DNA of 64,000 nt from Arthrobacter woluwensis. Its GTDB lineage: Bacteria; Actinomycetota; Actinomycetes; Actinomycetales; Micrococcaceae. The stretch covers positions 1,860,001 to 1,924,000 of the forward strand of contig NZ_FNSN01000003.1 of NCBI RefSeq assembly GCF_900105345.1, in the 5' to 3' direction. Below, piece by piece: positions 44,313 through 54,067 of the stretch (position 1 is the stretch's first letter; every line of letters starts with the position of its first letter). A model generated the notes under the pieces. That model did not search any database. It saw only the letters and a program-made list of their open reading frames with translations, and was not told the DNA's origin. The position numbers were made by a program, and so were the translations under genes.

Positions 44313-44651
44313 TCAGCTCATCGGGTCGTACATGAACTCCCGCAATTCCTGCGGGCAGCGGCAGGACGCGGCGATCTTCGCCGCCCACGTCTCCGCCGAT
44401 GCGCGGTCCGGCAGCTCGAGGATCGTGAAGCCGCCACGGATGTCGAGGCCCGGATACGGTCCTGGGCTGATGGACCCGTCGGCCCCGACGCGCACCGGCT
44501 CCACCTCCTCGTTGATGCCACCGCCGAAGACGTAGACGCCCGCGGCCTGGGCCTCCGCGATGACGGCGTGGGACTCCGCGACGACGGTGGGGAAGTCCTC
44601 CTCCGAGACCACCATCGCGTCGCTGGGGAAGGAAATCAGGTATTTGGTCAT
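44313..44651 (-). CDS. YCII-related (DGPF) domain protein
   Basis: A 112-residue protein with a ferredoxin-like YCII fold. It shows MTKYLISFPSDAMVV, a central AQAAGVYVFGGGINEEVEPVRV and the DGPF-type ending GPYPGLDIRGGFTILELPDRASAETWAAKIAASCRCPQELREF. Actinobacterial members often sit beside ECF sigma genes; none is here. Start 44651 gives the family length. The catalytic role of YCII proteins is mostly unknown. Confidence 0.85.
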   Translation of the reverse strand: MTKYLISFPSDAMVVSEEDFPTVVAESHAVIAEAQAAGVYVFGGGINEEVEPVRVGADGSISPGPYPGLDIRGGFTILELPDRASAETWAAKIAASCRCPQELREFMYDPMS

Positions 44652-44789
44652 AGGCCGATCCTGGACCCGCCAGCGGGTGGGCGCAAGGGGTGTGTTTCCC
44701 TGCCACGGCGGGGCGCGGAGCACTTCTTAAGAGTTTCTGAGGACCGTCCTGACACGATCGGAGCCACGCACGGTTCGAAAGGAACATCG

Positions 44790-45542
44790 ATGGCTTCGCA
44801 GTCCACGCCCGCCCGTCCCGCCCGTCCCGCCCGGCCGCGGCCTCCCCGGGGATTCCCCCGTCTGAGCGTGCCGCGGCACTGGCTGCCGGCGTCGTCGGTG
44901 CTCGCCCTGGCCGCCCTGACGCTGGGGCTCTGCATCCGCCTGATGCCCGGTCTGAGCGGGGCGGAGCTCGGGGTCGACCAGGAGCTCAGCAGGCACCACG
45001 AGGCCGTCCTGACCGCCGTCGCGATGGGTCTGAACACGCTCTTCAGCCCGGTGGCCGGGGTGTTGATCATCGCGGTGGGGGCCGTCATCCTCCTGGTTCG
45101 GCGGCAGGTCCTGCGGGCGGTGCTGTTCGCTGCGGCGGTGAGCTGGGGCTGGGGGATGTCACAGGTGTTCAAGCTGATCGTGGCGCGCCCGCGGCCGAAC
45201 CCCGCACTGCTCCTGGACCCTCTGGCGCCGGAGACCGGGTCCAACAGCTTCCCCAGCGGCCACACGTGCCTGGCGGTGGCGCTGGTCTTCGCCGCGTACT
45301 TCCTCCTCCGGGGGACCCGCTGGGCCCGGATCGCGGTCTGGGCCGGGGCGGCGATGGCACTCGTGGTGGCCTGGTCCCGCCTGTACATCGGGGTCCATTA
45401 CCCGACCGACGTGCTCGCCTCCTTCCTCGTGACCGGGGCGGCGATGCTCGCCTTCACCTGGCTGTGGAACGCTCTGGTCCCGCGGGTCCTGGCCCTTCCG
45501 CTGGTGTCCCGCGTGGTCCGCAAGGTGGAAGGACACGGCTGA
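44790..45542 (+). CDS. PAP2-family membrane phosphatase
   Basis: A 250-residue protein with a Pro/Ala/Arg-rich N-terminal tail built from repeated PAR units, then about six spans. The acid-phosphatase motifs are in order: KLIVARPRP (KX6RP), PSGH, and SRLYIGVHYPTD (SRX5HX3D), so the active site is complete and faces outward. It removes phosphate from a lipid phosphate such as undecaprenyl diphosphate or phosphatidate. ATG 44790 is preceded by AAAGGAAC. A two-component system follows 39 bases later, and the upstream patch TCTTAAGAGTTTCTGAGGA may be its binding site. Confidence 0.9.
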   Translation: MASQSTPARPARPARPRPPRGFPRLSVPRHWLPASSVLALAALTLGLCIRLMPGLSGAELGVDQELSRHHEAVLTAVAMGLNTLFSPVAGVLIIAVGAVILLVRRQVLRAVLFAAAVSWGWGMSQVFKLIVARPRPNPALLLDPLAPETGSNSFPSGHTCLAVALVFAAYFLLRGTRWARIAVWAGAAMALVVAWSRLYIGVHYPTDVLASFLVTGAAMLAFTWLWNALVPRVLALPLVSRVVRKVEGHG

Positions 45543-45581
45543 GGACCACGGTCCTGGGCGCGCGGGAGCGAGAATGGTCCT

Positions 45582-46256
45582 GTGAATCCCGCACCCCGGC
45601 CCTCCGTGCTCCTGGTGGAGGACGATCCTGTCCTGGGGCCTCTGACGGCCGAGCTCCTCGCTCCCGAGTACCGGGTGCAGCTCGCCGTCCACGGACGTGA
45701 GGGCCTGCACCTTGCGCTCACCCAGACCTGGGACGTGCTCGTGGTCGACCGTGGACTGCCTGGGCTGGACGGCATCGCCGTCGTCACGGCCCTGCGCGAG
45801 CGCGGCGTGGCGACGCCGATCCTCCTCCTCACGGCGCTCGGCGCGACCGAGGAGAAGATCAGAGGACTCGACGCCGGCGCCAACGACTACATGACCAAAC
45901 CCTTCGACGCGGCGGAGCTGGCCGCCCGCCTCCGCGCGCTGACCCGCACGTACGACGCGCCGCCGTCGTCGCTCAGTTTCGGTGACTGGGAACTCGACGC
46001 CGCGGGGCGGCAGGCGCGTTCCGTCCACGGGCTCAGTGCTTCGCTCACGGCCAAGGAGGGGGAGCTGCTCGCGCTCCTGGCGGCCGATCCTGAGCGGGTT
46101 TTCAGCCGCGAAGAGATCCTGTCCCGTGTCTTCCAGCCGACGGACACCCCAGGTCTCGTGGACACCCACGTGCACCACCTCCGCCGCAAGATCGCCCGCG
46201 CCGTGGTCCGCACGGTCCACGGCGTCGGCTACCAGATCGGTGATCCCCATGACTGA
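45582..46256 (+). CDS. OmpR/PhoB family response regulator
   Basis: A 224-residue two-domain regulator. The receiver has acidic VEDDP, the phospho-acceptor Asp in VVDRGLPGLDG, LTA as the Thr switch and the Lys in DYMTKPFD. The C-terminal winged helix ends HVHHLRRKIARAVVRTVHGVGYQI. The start is GTG at 45582. It overlaps its histidine kinase gene by 8 bases and follows a PAP2 phosphatase gene, suggesting control of envelope lipid phosphate metabolism. Confidence 0.93.
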   Translation: MNPAPRPSVLLVEDDPVLGPLTAELLAPEYRVQLAVHGREGLHLALTQTWDVLVVDRGLPGLDGIAVVTALRERGVATPILLLTALGATEEKIRGLDAGANDYMTKPFDAAELAARLRALTRTYDAPPSSLSFGDWELDAAGRQARSVHGLSASLTAKEGELLALLAADPERVFSREEILSRVFQPTDTPGLVDTHVHHLRRKIARAVVRTVHGVGYQIGDPHD

Positions 46257-47253
46257 ACCCCGTCGTCCCGGCCCCGATCAGGTGGAGCTCCGCAGCGCCG
46301 CGCTGAGGATCGCCCTCCGGATCAGTGCCGCCTGCGGCGCTCTGGTGCTCTGTCTGCTCGCCGTGGCGACCGTGTACCTCGTCAGCAAGGCCGGCGGCCC
46401 GGGGCCCGATGCCGCGGAACCGGGCGCCGTCTTCGTCTCCCTGGACACGCGGGACCTGATCCGCGACATGATCCTGGTGGGGCTCGTGGGTGTGGTGCTG
46501 GCCGGGGTGATCGGCTGGTTCAGCGCCCGCAGCTCGATCCGGCCCCTCAGCGATGCCCTCGCCCGCCAGCGGCGGTTCGTGCAGGACGCGAGCCATGAGA
46601 TGAGAACGCCCCTGGCCATTCTGGACGCGCGCGTGCAGCTGGCGCAGCGGACCAGCCCCGCGGATTCGCCGGCAGGCCAGGCCCTCGCGCAGATCCGGCA
46701 GGACACCGCGGCGCTGACCGAACTGGTCGACGGGCTCCTCGAGGCCGCCACCGGACGTGAGGCCGCGCAGGACGCCGGGCCGGTCGACGTGGACGCGCTG
46801 GCGGCGGAGGTCGTCGAGAGCGCGGCAGGGCTCGCCGCGGACCGTCAGGTCACCGTGGAACATGGGGGACTGCCCGGTGCGACGGTGGTGATCAGGGAGC
46901 AGAGTCTCCGGCGCGCGCTTCTCGCGCTGCTGGACAACGCTCTGGCCCACACCCCCGACGGCGGCCGCGTCACCGTGACCGTGGGACGGGAACGGGACAT
47001 GGTCACGGTCAGTGTCGCGGACACGGGCAGCGGGATCTCCGACGTCGACCGGCAGCGGATCTTCGAGCGCTTCGTGCGCAGCTCCAGCGACTCCGTCGGG
47101 ACCGGGCGACGCGGCTACGGCATCGGTCTGGCCCTGGTCCAGGAGATCGCCACCCAGGCCGGAGGCCGGGCCGAACTCGTCCGAACGGGCTCCGACGGCA
47201 CGGTCATGCGCCTCGTCTTGCCCGCGGCGAAGCACGGGCGCGCTCAGCCCTGA
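46249..47253 (+). CDS. Sensor histidine kinase
   Basis: A 334-residue kinase with two spans (ALRISAACGALVLCLLAVATVYL and LVGLVGVVLAGVIGWFSA) around a short outer loop of about 35 residues. A HAMP-less linker leads to the H-box QDASHEMRTPLAIL, then the ATPase with N-box LLDNALAHTP, G1 VADTGSGI and G2 GYGIGLALV. The small sensor loop suggests membrane or envelope sensing rather than a large ligand. It phosphorylates the response regulator encoded just upstream. Its 3' end overlaps the convergent iron-transporter gene by 10 bases. Confidence 0.92.
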   Translation: MTEPRRPGPDQVELRSAALRIALRISAACGALVLCLLAVATVYLVSKAGGPGPDAAEPGAVFVSLDTRDLIRDMILVGLVGVVLAGVIGWFSARSSIRPLSDALARQRRFVQDASHEMRTPLAILDARVQLAQRTSPADSPAGQALAQIRQDTAALTELVDGLLEAATGREAAQDAGPVDVDALAAEVVESAAGLAADRQVTVEHGGLPGATVVIREQSLRRALLALLDNALAHTPDGGRVTVTVGRERDMVTVSVADTGSGISDVDRQRIFERFVRSSSDSVGTGRRGYGIGLALVQEIATQAGGRAELVRTGSDGTVMRLVLPAAKHGRAQP

Positions 47254-48404
47254 ACGGACTCCCACGGGAAGGCCACGCCCTCGCCGATGACGCGCAGGCA
47301 CAATTCCGTGCCGGGCCGCGTGATGGACGCGTTCCAGTGCCGGATCGTGATCGTCTCTCCGCCGCCCGGGATCTCGGGGCCGCCCGCCACGCTGGGCCGC
47401 GGGTTGAGGCGGATCCGCACGGTGGTCTCGGGGCCGAAGTAGTCGGTGTCCACGACCGTGCCGCGGATCGGGCCGTCCGGGGCGATCCGGATCTGCTCGG
47501 GCCGCAGCATCAGGTGCACCTTGCCCTGTGCCGGAGGGCGACGGACCGGGATCCCGCCTAGGGAGCACATGGCCAGGGAGCCCTCGAGCCAGGCGTCCAG
47601 CACGACGGCCTCGCCCAGGAATTCCGCGGTGGCCCGGTCGGAGGGCCGGGTGTAGACCACGAAGGGGTTGCCCACCTGGGCCAGGGCGCCGTCCCGCATG
47701 ACGGCGACCTGATCCGCGAACGACAGGGCCTCGGCCTGATCGTGGGTCACGAGCACGGTGGTGACGCCGGCGGTCCGGAGCACCTCGCCCACGGCGCGGC
47801 GCGTGGCGACGCGCAGGCCGGCGTCGAGCGCGGAGAAGGGCTCGTCCAGGAGCATCACTTCGGGTTCACGGGCGAGAGCGCGGGCGAGGGCTACGCGCTG
47901 CTGCTGGCCGCCGGAGAGCTCGTGGGGACGGCGTGTGGCGAGAGCCGGGTCCAGGGACACCATCTCGAGCAGTTCCCGGATCCGGGCCTTCGCAGCGGAG
48001 GACCGGTGGCTGCCCAGATCGCCCGCGAAACCGAACGCGACGTTCTGGGCGACCGACAGATGCGGGAACAGCGCGCCGTCCTGCGCCACATAGCCGACGT
48101 TCCTCCGGTGCGCCGGAACCCACGCGGAACCCTGCGCCACAGCCGTGCCGCTCAGGCGGATGGAGCCGGCGTCGGGCCGTTCGAATCCGGCGATGAGCCG
48201 CAGCAGCGTGGTCTTGCCGGAACCGGACGGCCCCACGATCGCGGTGGTCCCGCCGCGGGCGACCGCGAGGTCGATCCCGCGCAGCACCTCCTGGCTGCCG
48301 AAGTTCTTGACCACACCGTCGATCGCGAGATGGGTGTCGGTGGTGCCGGCCACGGAGGGCGCGACGCCGGGGGCGACGGAGTGGGCGGAGGAGGGGGAGG
48401 TCAC
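47244..48404 (-). CDS. Iron(III) ABC transporter ATP-binding protein (FbpC type)
   Basis: A 386-residue ATPase. Walker A is GPSGSGKT, the Q-loop region [19 protein letters not shown] is typical of FbpC, the signature is LSGGQQQR and Walker B is [14 protein letters not shown]-terminal TOBE regulatory domain contains [12 protein letters not shown]. The start is GTG at 48404, overlapping the permease stop by 4 bases. The longer frame upstream is permease DNA in another frame. It energises uptake of ferric iron and is the last gene of an iron-regulated operon. Confidence 0.9.
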   Translation of the reverse strand: MTSPSSAHSVAPGVAPSVAGTTDTHLAIDGVVKNFGSQEVLRGIDLAVARGGTTAIVGPSGSGKTTLLRLIAGFERPDAGSIRLSGTAVAQGSAWVPAHRRNVGYVAQDGALFPHLSVAQNVAFGFAGDLGSHRSSAAKARIRELLEMVSLDPALATRRPHELSGGQQQRVALARALAREPEVMLLDEPFSALDAGLRVATRRAVGEVLRTAGVTTVLVTHDQAEALSFADQVAVMRDGALAQVGNPFVVYTRPSDRATAEFLGEAVVLDAWLEGSLAMCSLGGIPVRRPPAQGKVHLMLRPEQIRIAPDGPIRGTVVDTDYFGPETTVRIRLNPRPSVAGGPEIPGGGETITIRHWNASITRPGTELCLRVIGEGVAFPWESVQG

Positions 48405-50002
48405 TGTCCGGCTGCTTTCTTGGACTGGTGGAACAGGAGATAGGTCATGGGGGCGGAGAGCACGATCATCAGGAGGGCGTAGGGGGCGGCTCCGGCGTAG
48501 TCGATCTCGCTGCTCTTGCTCCAGAACTCGGTGGCCAGGGTGTGCGTGCCGTTGGGGGAGAGCAGGAGGGTCGCCGTGAGCTCGTTGACGATGGCCAGGA
48601 ACACCAGGGCGGCGCCGCCGGCCGCCGCGGGGGCGGTGAGGCGCAGCGTGACCCGGAGGAAGGCCAGGAACGGGGACGTGCCCAGGGCCTGGGCCGCCTC
48701 CTCCAGTTCCTTCGGCGCCTGCACCAGGCCGGAGCGCAGGCTGACCAGGGCCCGGGGAAGGAACAGCAGCACGTATGCGGCGATCAGCACGCCGGTGGTC
48801 TGATAGACGGCCGGTGCCAGCCGGATGGTGACCGTGACGAACGCCAGGCCCACCACGATCCCGGGCAGGGAACTCGTGACGTAGTTGCACAGTTCCAGGG
48901 CCTTGCTGAACCACGTCGGGTTCCGCACGGCGAGGTACGCCAGCGGGAACGCCACCACGGTGGTCACGGCGGCCCCGATCACCCCGTAGAAGAGGGTCTG
49001 CAGGAGGGCGGGGACGAACTCGTCCGCAGTCCAGACGGCGGCGCCGCCCTGCACGGCCCAGCGGAGGACCAGGGCCAGAGGCAGGCCGAAGGCGAGCAGG
49101 ACGAGGGCCAGCAGGGACAGCTGTGCCGGCACCTGGTAGCGGCCCAGCGGCAGGCGCAACGCAATGCCCTGGCTCCCCGAGCCGACGCGGGAGTACCGGG
49201 CGGAGCCGCGCCCCCGGACCTCGGCGAGCAGGAGCAGCAGGCACAGGAACACCAGGACGCTGGCGAGCATGTTGCCTGCGGTGCCGTTGAAGGTGGACTG
49301 GAACTGGATCATGATCGCCGTCGTGAACGTGTCGAAGCGGATCATGGCGAAGGCGCCGTATTCTGCGAGCAGGTGCAGCGAGACCAGGAGCGCTCCACCG
49401 GTCAGCGCCACGCGGAGCTGGGGGAGCACCACCCGGAAGAAGGATGCCCACGGACCCAGGCCCAGCGAGGCGGCGGAGTGCTCGAGCGCCGGATCCAGCC
49501 GGCTGAGGGCCGCGGCCGCGGGAATGTAGACCAGCGGGAAGTAGGAGAGCGTGGAGATCAGCACCCCGGATCCGATCCCCTCGAGGGATGGGACGGCGGA
49601 GACCCAGGCGTAGCTGTTGACGAAGGCGGGGATCGCGAGCGGCGCGGCGAGGGCGACGGCCCAGAACCGGCGCCCGGCGAGCGTGGTCCGCTCGACCAGC
49701 CAGGCCCCGCCGACGCCGAGCACCAGGCACAGCGGCACGGTGAGGACCACCAGAAGCACGGTGTTGAGCAAGAGCTCGCCGACGCGCGGCCGGACGATGA
49801 GCGAGACCGCCGTGTCCCAGCCCGTGGTGACCGTCATGTAGACGACGTACCCGAGCGGGATGAGCGACAGCAGCGCGATGAGCATCGCGATCAAAGAGAT
49901 CACGGAGACGCCGAAAGGCGGGCGAGGGCGTGCGCCCTTGCCCGCCTGCGGCGGCCTGACGGTGGCCTCCGCCGGGACGGAGGCCGTTGAATCAGCGGTC
50001 AC
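48401..50002 (-). CDS. Iron(III) ABC transporter permease (FbpB type, fused two-half permease)
   Basis: A 533-residue membrane protein of about 12 spans built from two homologous permease halves, the usual FbpB plan. Each half has an EAA loop: [25 protein letters not shown] and [23 protein letters not shown]. It follows the binding-protein gene by 4 bases and overlaps the ATPase gene by 4, so the three are translated together. It carries ferric iron across the inner membrane. Confidence 0.92.
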   Translation of the reverse strand: MTADSTASVPAEATVRPPQAGKGARPRPPFGVSVISLIAMLIALLSLIPLGYVVYMTVTTGWDTAVSLIVRPRVGELLLNTVLLVVLTVPLCLVLGVGGAWLVERTTLAGRRFWAVALAAPLAIPAFVNSYAWVSAVPSLEGIGSGVLISTLSYFPLVYIPAAAALSRLDPALEHSAASLGLGPWASFFRVVLPQLRVALTGGALLVSLHLLAEYGAFAMIRFDTFTTAIMIQFQSTFNGTAGNMLASVLVFLCLLLLLAEVRGRGSARYSRVGSGSQGIALRLPLGRYQVPAQLSLLALVLLAFGLPLALVLRWAVQGGAAVWTADEFVPALLQTLFYGVIGAAVTTVVAFPLAYLAVRNPTWFSKALELCNYVTSSLPGIVVGLAFVTVTIRLAPAVYQTTGVLIAAYVLLFLPRALVSLRSGLVQAPKELEEAAQALGTSPFLAFLRVTLRLTAPAAAGGAALVFLAIVNELTATLLLSPNGTHTLATEFWSKSSEIDYAGAAPYALLMIVLSAPMTYLLFHQSKKAAGQ

Positions 50003-50006
50003 GGAA

Positions 50007-51059
50007 TCAGAGCAGTCCGGCCTGCGTCATCAGCTCGGTGACCTTGGCGGAGTTCAGCTTGGCCGGGTCCACCGTGGGGGCCTGCAGATCCTTGATCGGC
50101 ACGAGCTTGGGGTTCGCCTCGACGTTGGACGCGATCGCGTACTCGAAGGAGGTGCCGTTCTTGAGGACCTCCTGGCCCTTCTTGCCGGTGATGAACTTCA
50201 GGAACGCCTGTGCGGCGGCCGGGTTCTTGGCGGACTTCAGGACGCCGCCGCCCGAGACGGACAGGAACGCGCCCGGATCCTGGTGCTTGAAGAAGTACGG
50301 GGTGACGTTCTTGGAGTTCTCGCCGGTCTTGGCCTGGTCACCGTAGTAGTAATAGTGGTAGATCAGCGCGGCATCCACTTCACCGGCGTTGACAGCCTTC
50401 ATCGCGGTGCTGTTGCCCTTGTAGGCCTTGAAGTTCTCCTTCATGCCCTTGAGCCACTCGGTGGTCGCGGCCTCGCCCTTGAGCTCCAGCAGCGCGGCGA
50501 CGATCGCCTGGAAGTCGGCGCCCGACGGCGACGCGGCCCACTTGCCCTTCCACTCCGGCTTGGCGAGATCCAGCATGGACTTCGGCAGCTTGTCCTCGGA
50601 GATCTTCTTCTTGTCGTACACGAGCACGGTGGAGCGAGCGGCGATGCCCGTCCACTTGTTCGTGGACGGCCGGTAGGCGGCGGGGACCTGATCCACGGTG
50701 GCCTTGTCAACGTCCGCGAACAGGCCGGCGTTCTCCACCTGGGCCATCGCGGGGGAGTTCTCGGTCAGGAAGACATCGGCGGGGGAGGCGGCGCCTTCCT
50801 GGACGATCTGGTTGGACATCTCCGAGTCGTCGCCCTGGCGGACGGTGACCTTGACGCCGGTCTCCTGGGTGAACGCGTCCACCCATTCCTTCGTCAGGGA
50901 CTCATGCTGGGCGTTGTAGACCGTGATCTCGCCGGAGATCTTGGAGTCTCCGGATCCGCCCGCGGCGGGCGCGGAGCTGCCGGAACCGCAGGCGGCCAGG
51001 CCGAGAGCGGCGGTCGCGGCGAGGGCGATGCCCGCCAGAGCGTTCTTACGCAACGTCAT
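50007..51059 (-). CDS. Iron(III) ABC transporter substrate-binding lipoprotein (FbpA type)
   Basis: A 350-residue solute-binding protein. The signal peptide ends at the lipobox LAAC with lipid-carrying Cys24, followed by a Gly/Ser linker. The mature start [19 protein letters not shown] is FbpA-like. A run of tyrosines in [13 protein letters not shown], near two thirds along, includes the paired Tyr that binds ferric iron in this family. It is the first gene of the operon. An iron box lies about 60 bases upstream at 51118-51136. Confidence 0.92.
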   Translation of the reverse strand: MTLRKNALAGIALAATAALGLAACGSGSSAPAAGGSGDSKISGEITVYNAQHESLTKEWVDAFTQETGVKVTVRQGDDSEMSNQIVQEGAASPADVFLTENSPAMAQVENAGLFADVDKATVDQVPAAYRPSTNKWTGIAARSTVLVYDKKKISEDKLPKSMLDLAKPEWKGKWAASPSGADFQAIVAALLELKGEAATTEWLKGMKENFKAYKGNSTAMKAVNAGEVDAALIYHYYYYGDQAKTGENSKNVTPYFFKHQDPGAFLSVSGGGVLKSAKNPAAAQAFLKFITGKKGQEVLKNGTSFEYAIASNVEANPKLVPIKDLQAPTVDPAKLNSAKVTELMTQAGLL

Positions 51060-51117
51060 GGGAACTGCTTTCTACGTGCAAAAGGGTTCGGAGTCCTGGG
51101 GAGGGTCCTGAGCAAGC

Positions 51118-51136
51118 TTAGGTTAGCTATGCCTAA
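51118..51136. promoter_or_regulatory. DtxR/IdeR-type iron box
   Basis: TTAGGTTAGCTATGCCTAA matches the 19-base iron-box consensus of actinobacterial DtxR/IdeR (TTAGGTTAGGCTAACCTAA) in both outer arms. It lies upstream of the FbpA-type gene, and TTGGCA (51145-51140, minus strand) can serve as that promoter's -35. The same box is 157 bases upstream of the divergent acyl-activating enzyme gene, so iron might affect both directions. Confidence 0.85.
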
Positions 51137-51293
51137 AGGTGCCAATGCGCGAAGGGCGGACGCCGTCACGATGACGCCGTGGTCGGTCGGACGAGGGCCC
51201 CAAGCCGGCACGGAGCCCCTTGCTAAACTGGGGCCGAACCCGAGGCCTCACTGAGCCGGGCCGTGCCGGGATGACCACCAGGGAAGGACGCAG

Positions 51294-52805
51294 GTGCCGA
51301 TCACCCGGACCGTGCTGGACGTCGCGCAACACCATCCCGAGCGAACGGCGATCGCCGGGGCCGATGGCCGGCTGAGCTACCGGGACCTGGTGGAGGATTC
51401 GCGCCGGGTGTTCGCCGCCGTCGATGCCCTGCACCGGGGCCAGACCACTCCACCGGTTCCCGCCCCGGAGACCTTGGCCATTCCGATCACCGCCGTGAGC
51501 ATCGACTCCGCCTTCCACACCGCGAGGATCATGGCCGGGCTGGCCGGATACCGTGCGGTGTCCGCCACGATCGACCCCCGCTGGCCCCTGGACCACCGGG
51601 TGGGCGTGATCCTCACGACCGGAATCGGCGTCGTCATCAGTGACTCGGAGGACCTCGCGGAGGCCCTCACGGCACGCGGCTGGACGGGGACCCTTCTCGG
51701 CCTGACGGGCTTCCAGGAACTCGAGCGGAGTCTGCCGCTCGCTCCGCGGCCGACCGTCCGCGACGGCGACGAGGCGTTCCTCCTGCTCTTCTCCTCCGGC
51801 ACCACGAGCAATCCCAAGGCGTTCCTGAAGACCCGGCAGCAGTACCGCGAAAACGTCTCGGTCTCGAGCGCTCATCTGGAGCCCTTGCCAGGCGTGAGCA
51901 CGCTGGCGCCGGGGCCGGTCTCGTACAGTCTCACCCTCTACGCCGTCATCGAGTGTCTCGCGACGGGTGGCAGCGTCCACGTGGCCGACGCGTTCGATCC
52001 GGTCGGGCTGGGGCGGCGCATCGCGACCGACGGTGTCAGCCGGGTCGTGGCCGTCCCGGCGGTGGTCCAGGCGATCACGGATGCCGCACGCCGGGACCCG
52101 GAGCGGTTCGCGTCGCTGGAGCTCATCGTCACGGGCGGAGCCAATCTGTCCTCGACCATTCGCGCGGGACTCGCCCACGCGCTGCCTCAGGTGCGCTTGA
52201 TCAGCTACTACGGCGCCGCCGAGATCGGCTTCATCGGGGACAGCCGGGACGGGGACGGCACGGCCATCTCCGTCTACCCGGATATCGAGGTCAGCGTCCG
52301 CGATGGTTCGGGCGAGGAACTGCCGGACGGCGAGCCCGGCACCCTCTGGGTCCGCGCGGCGGCCTGTTCGGACGGGTATCTGGCAGGCACCACGGACGCT
52401 GTGCTCCGGCAGCCCGACGGCTGGGCCACCGTGCACGATCAGGCCCGGCACGTGGGGGACCGGATCGAACTCCTGGGACGGTCCGGCGACATCGTGGTCA
52501 GCGGCGGGCACAAGATCTCGCTGCCCGCAGTGGAGCGGGCCTTCGAGGACATGCCGGGCCTGGGCGCGGTGTGCGCCGTGGCCGTGCCGGACGCGCGCCT
52601 CGGCAGCGTGGTGGCCCTCGTGCTCGAGGGCGAGCACGCCCCCGGCAAGGAAGCGCTCCAGGCCTGGGCCCGGGAACGGCTGGCGCCCCAGTTCGTGCCG
52701 CGCCGCTGGTATCTGGCTCCCCGGCTGCCACGCACGGTGGGCGGCAAGATCCGACGCCCGGCCACGGCTGAGCTGCTCGACGGCGACACGGCGGTCCGGC
52801 TGTGA
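51294..52805 (+). CDS. Acyl-activating enzyme (AMP-binding/acyl-CoA synthetase family)
   Basis: A 503-residue adenylate-forming enzyme. The P-loop-like A3 motif is LLFSSGTTSNPKAF, A5 is YYGAAEIGF, A7/A8 around DRIELLGRSGDIVVSGGHKIS, and the A10 lysine is in TVGGKIRRP. It would activate a carboxylic acid as the acyl-AMP and pass it to CoA or a carrier. GTG 51294 has GGAAGG upstream. It overlaps the ketosynthase gene by 4 bases. No condensation or carrier domain is present, so it is not an NRPS module. Substrate unknown. Confidence 0.85.
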   Translation: MPITRTVLDVAQHHPERTAIAGADGRLSYRDLVEDSRRVFAAVDALHRGQTTPPVPAPETLAIPITAVSIDSAFHTARIMAGLAGYRAVSATIDPRWPLDHRVGVILTTGIGVVISDSEDLAEALTARGWTGTLLGLTGFQELERSLPLAPRPTVRDGDEAFLLLFSSGTTSNPKAFLKTRQQYRENVSVSSAHLEPLPGVSTLAPGPVSYSLTLYAVIECLATGGSVHVADAFDPVGLGRRIATDGVSRVVAVPAVVQAITDAARRDPERFASLELIVTGGANLSSTIRAGLAHALPQVRLISYYGAAEIGFIGDSRDGDGTAISVYPDIEVSVRDGSGEELPDGEPGTLWVRAAACSDGYLAGTTDAVLRQPDGWATVHDQARHVGDRIELLGRSGDIVVSGGHKISLPAVERAFEDMPGLGAVCAVAVPDARLGSVVALVLEGEHAPGKEALQAWARERLAPQFVPRRWYLAPRLPRTVGGKIRRPATAELLDGDTAVRL

Positions 52806-54067
52806 GCGCGCCGCGCGACGTCGTCGTCACAGGACTCGGGGCCATCACGCCCAGCGGCCTCAGCGCGGAGCTCCTCTGGCAGTCCGTGTCCGAGGGGCGA
52901 AGCGCGCTCGGCCGCCTGGAGGGGGACGAATTCGACGGCCTGCCGATGCGGATCGGCGGCCAGGTGAGGGGCTTCGATCCCGAAGCGGTCCTGGAACGGA
53001 CCCTCGTGCGGCGCCTCAGCCCGGTGCAGCACTGGGCGCTCGCCGCCGCCGAGGAAGCGCTCGGTCAGGCCGGAGCCCTCGGCACGGAACTGCCCTGGGA
53101 TCCCTCCCGGGTCTCCGTCATCGCGGGCACGGGGTCCGGCCCCGTCGACGCGATGCAGCAGGCCACACGTCTCCTCGACACCCGCGGCCCGCGGGCGGTG
53201 CCGCTGACACTCTCGATGCATGGCGCGCCCGACGCCGCCGCAGCACTCCTCAGCCAGCGTCACGGCCTGCGCGGCCCGGCTCAGGGCGTGTCCGCGACGT
53301 GCGCGAGCGGGACCATCGCCCTCGGCGAGGGGCTGCGACGCATCCGGCACGGCTACGCCGACGCGGTCCTGGTCGTGGGCATGGAGGACTGCCTCAATGG
53401 CGTGAACCTCTCGTCCAACGCGAACCTGCGGGCCCTGGCCACCGGCCACGACGACGACCCCGCCGCGGCGAGCCGGCCCTTCGACCGCGCACGCTCCGGA
53501 TTCGTCATGTCCGCCGGGGCGGCCGCGCTCGTCCTGGAATCGGCGGAGCACGCGACGGCCCGGGGTGCGGCACCGTTGGCACGGGTCACCGGCTTCGGTG
53601 CGTCCAGCGATGCGCACCATCCGACCGCGCCGCATCCACAGGGACGCGGGGCGGCTCAGGCGATCCGCGACTGCCTCGCCGACGCGGGGGCCGGTCCGGC
53701 CGACGTCGGGCACATCAACGCTCACGGCACCGGCACCCCGGCGGGGGACGCGGCGGAGCTGCTCGCCTTCGAGGCGGCCCTGGGCGCTGCGGCCCGCAGC
53801 ATCCCGATCAGCGCCACCAAATCCCTCACGGGACACCTGCTGGGGGCGTCGGGAGCAGTGGAGGCCGTGCTCTCCATCCTCGCCCTGCGCGACGGGCTCC
53901 TGCCGCCCACCCTGAACCTCGACGATCCCGAGTTCCCCGACTGGGACATCGTCACCGGAACCGCCCGGCCGCTCCGCGTGAACAGCGTGCTGTCCACGTC
54001 GTTCGGATTCGGCGGGCACAATGCCGCGGTGCTGCTGGCCCGCGCGGATGAAGGAGGAACACCGTGA
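52802..54067 (+). CDS. Beta-ketoacyl synthase (FabF-like, stand-alone)
   Basis: A 421-residue condensing enzyme with the full Cys-His-His triad: Cys167 in SATCASG, His in INAHGTGTP and His in KSLTGHLLGASG. The closing GFGGHNAAVL is typical of KAS I/II. It extends an acyl chain with a malonyl unit. It is coupled on both sides by 4-base overlaps to an acyl-activating enzyme and an acyl-CoA dehydrogenase rather than to fab genes or a carrier protein. It is therefore probably specialised; the host FAS could supply the ACP. The start is GTG at 52802. Confidence 0.9.
   Translation: MSAPRDVVVTGLGAITPSGLSAELLWQSVSEGRSALGRLEGDEFDGLPMRIGGQVRGFDPEAVLERTLVRRLSPVQHWALAAAEEALGQAGALGTELPWDPSRVSVIAGTGSGPVDAMQQATRLLDTRGPRAVPLTLSMHGAPDAAAALLSQRHGLRGPAQGVSATCASGTIALGEGLRRIRHGYADAVLVVGMEDCLNGVNLSSNANLRALATGHDDDPAAASRPFDRARSGFVMSAGAAALVLESAEHATARGAAPLARVTGFGASSDAHHPTAPHPQGRGAAQAIRDCLADAGAGPADVGHINAHGTGTPAGDAAELLAFEAALGAAARSIPISATKSLTGHLLGASGAVEAVLSILALRDGLLPPTLNLDDPEFPDWDIVTGTARPLRVNSVLSTSFGFGGHNAAVLLARADEGGTP

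Noticed and set aside
44800-44840. Tandem CCCGCCCGT repeat, considered as a CRISPR or regulatory repeat
   Set aside because: It lies in frame inside the PAP2 phosphatase N-terminus and encodes a Pro-Ala-Arg tail; there are no spacers. No CRISPR array was seen anywhere in the window.
51294-54067. Acyl-activating enzyme plus ketosynthase considered as a siderophore NRPS/PKS cluster
   Set aside because: There is no carrier, condensation or thioesterase domain, and the iron box is better explained by the adjacent FbpABC operon. Kept only as a specialised acyl pathway of unknown product.
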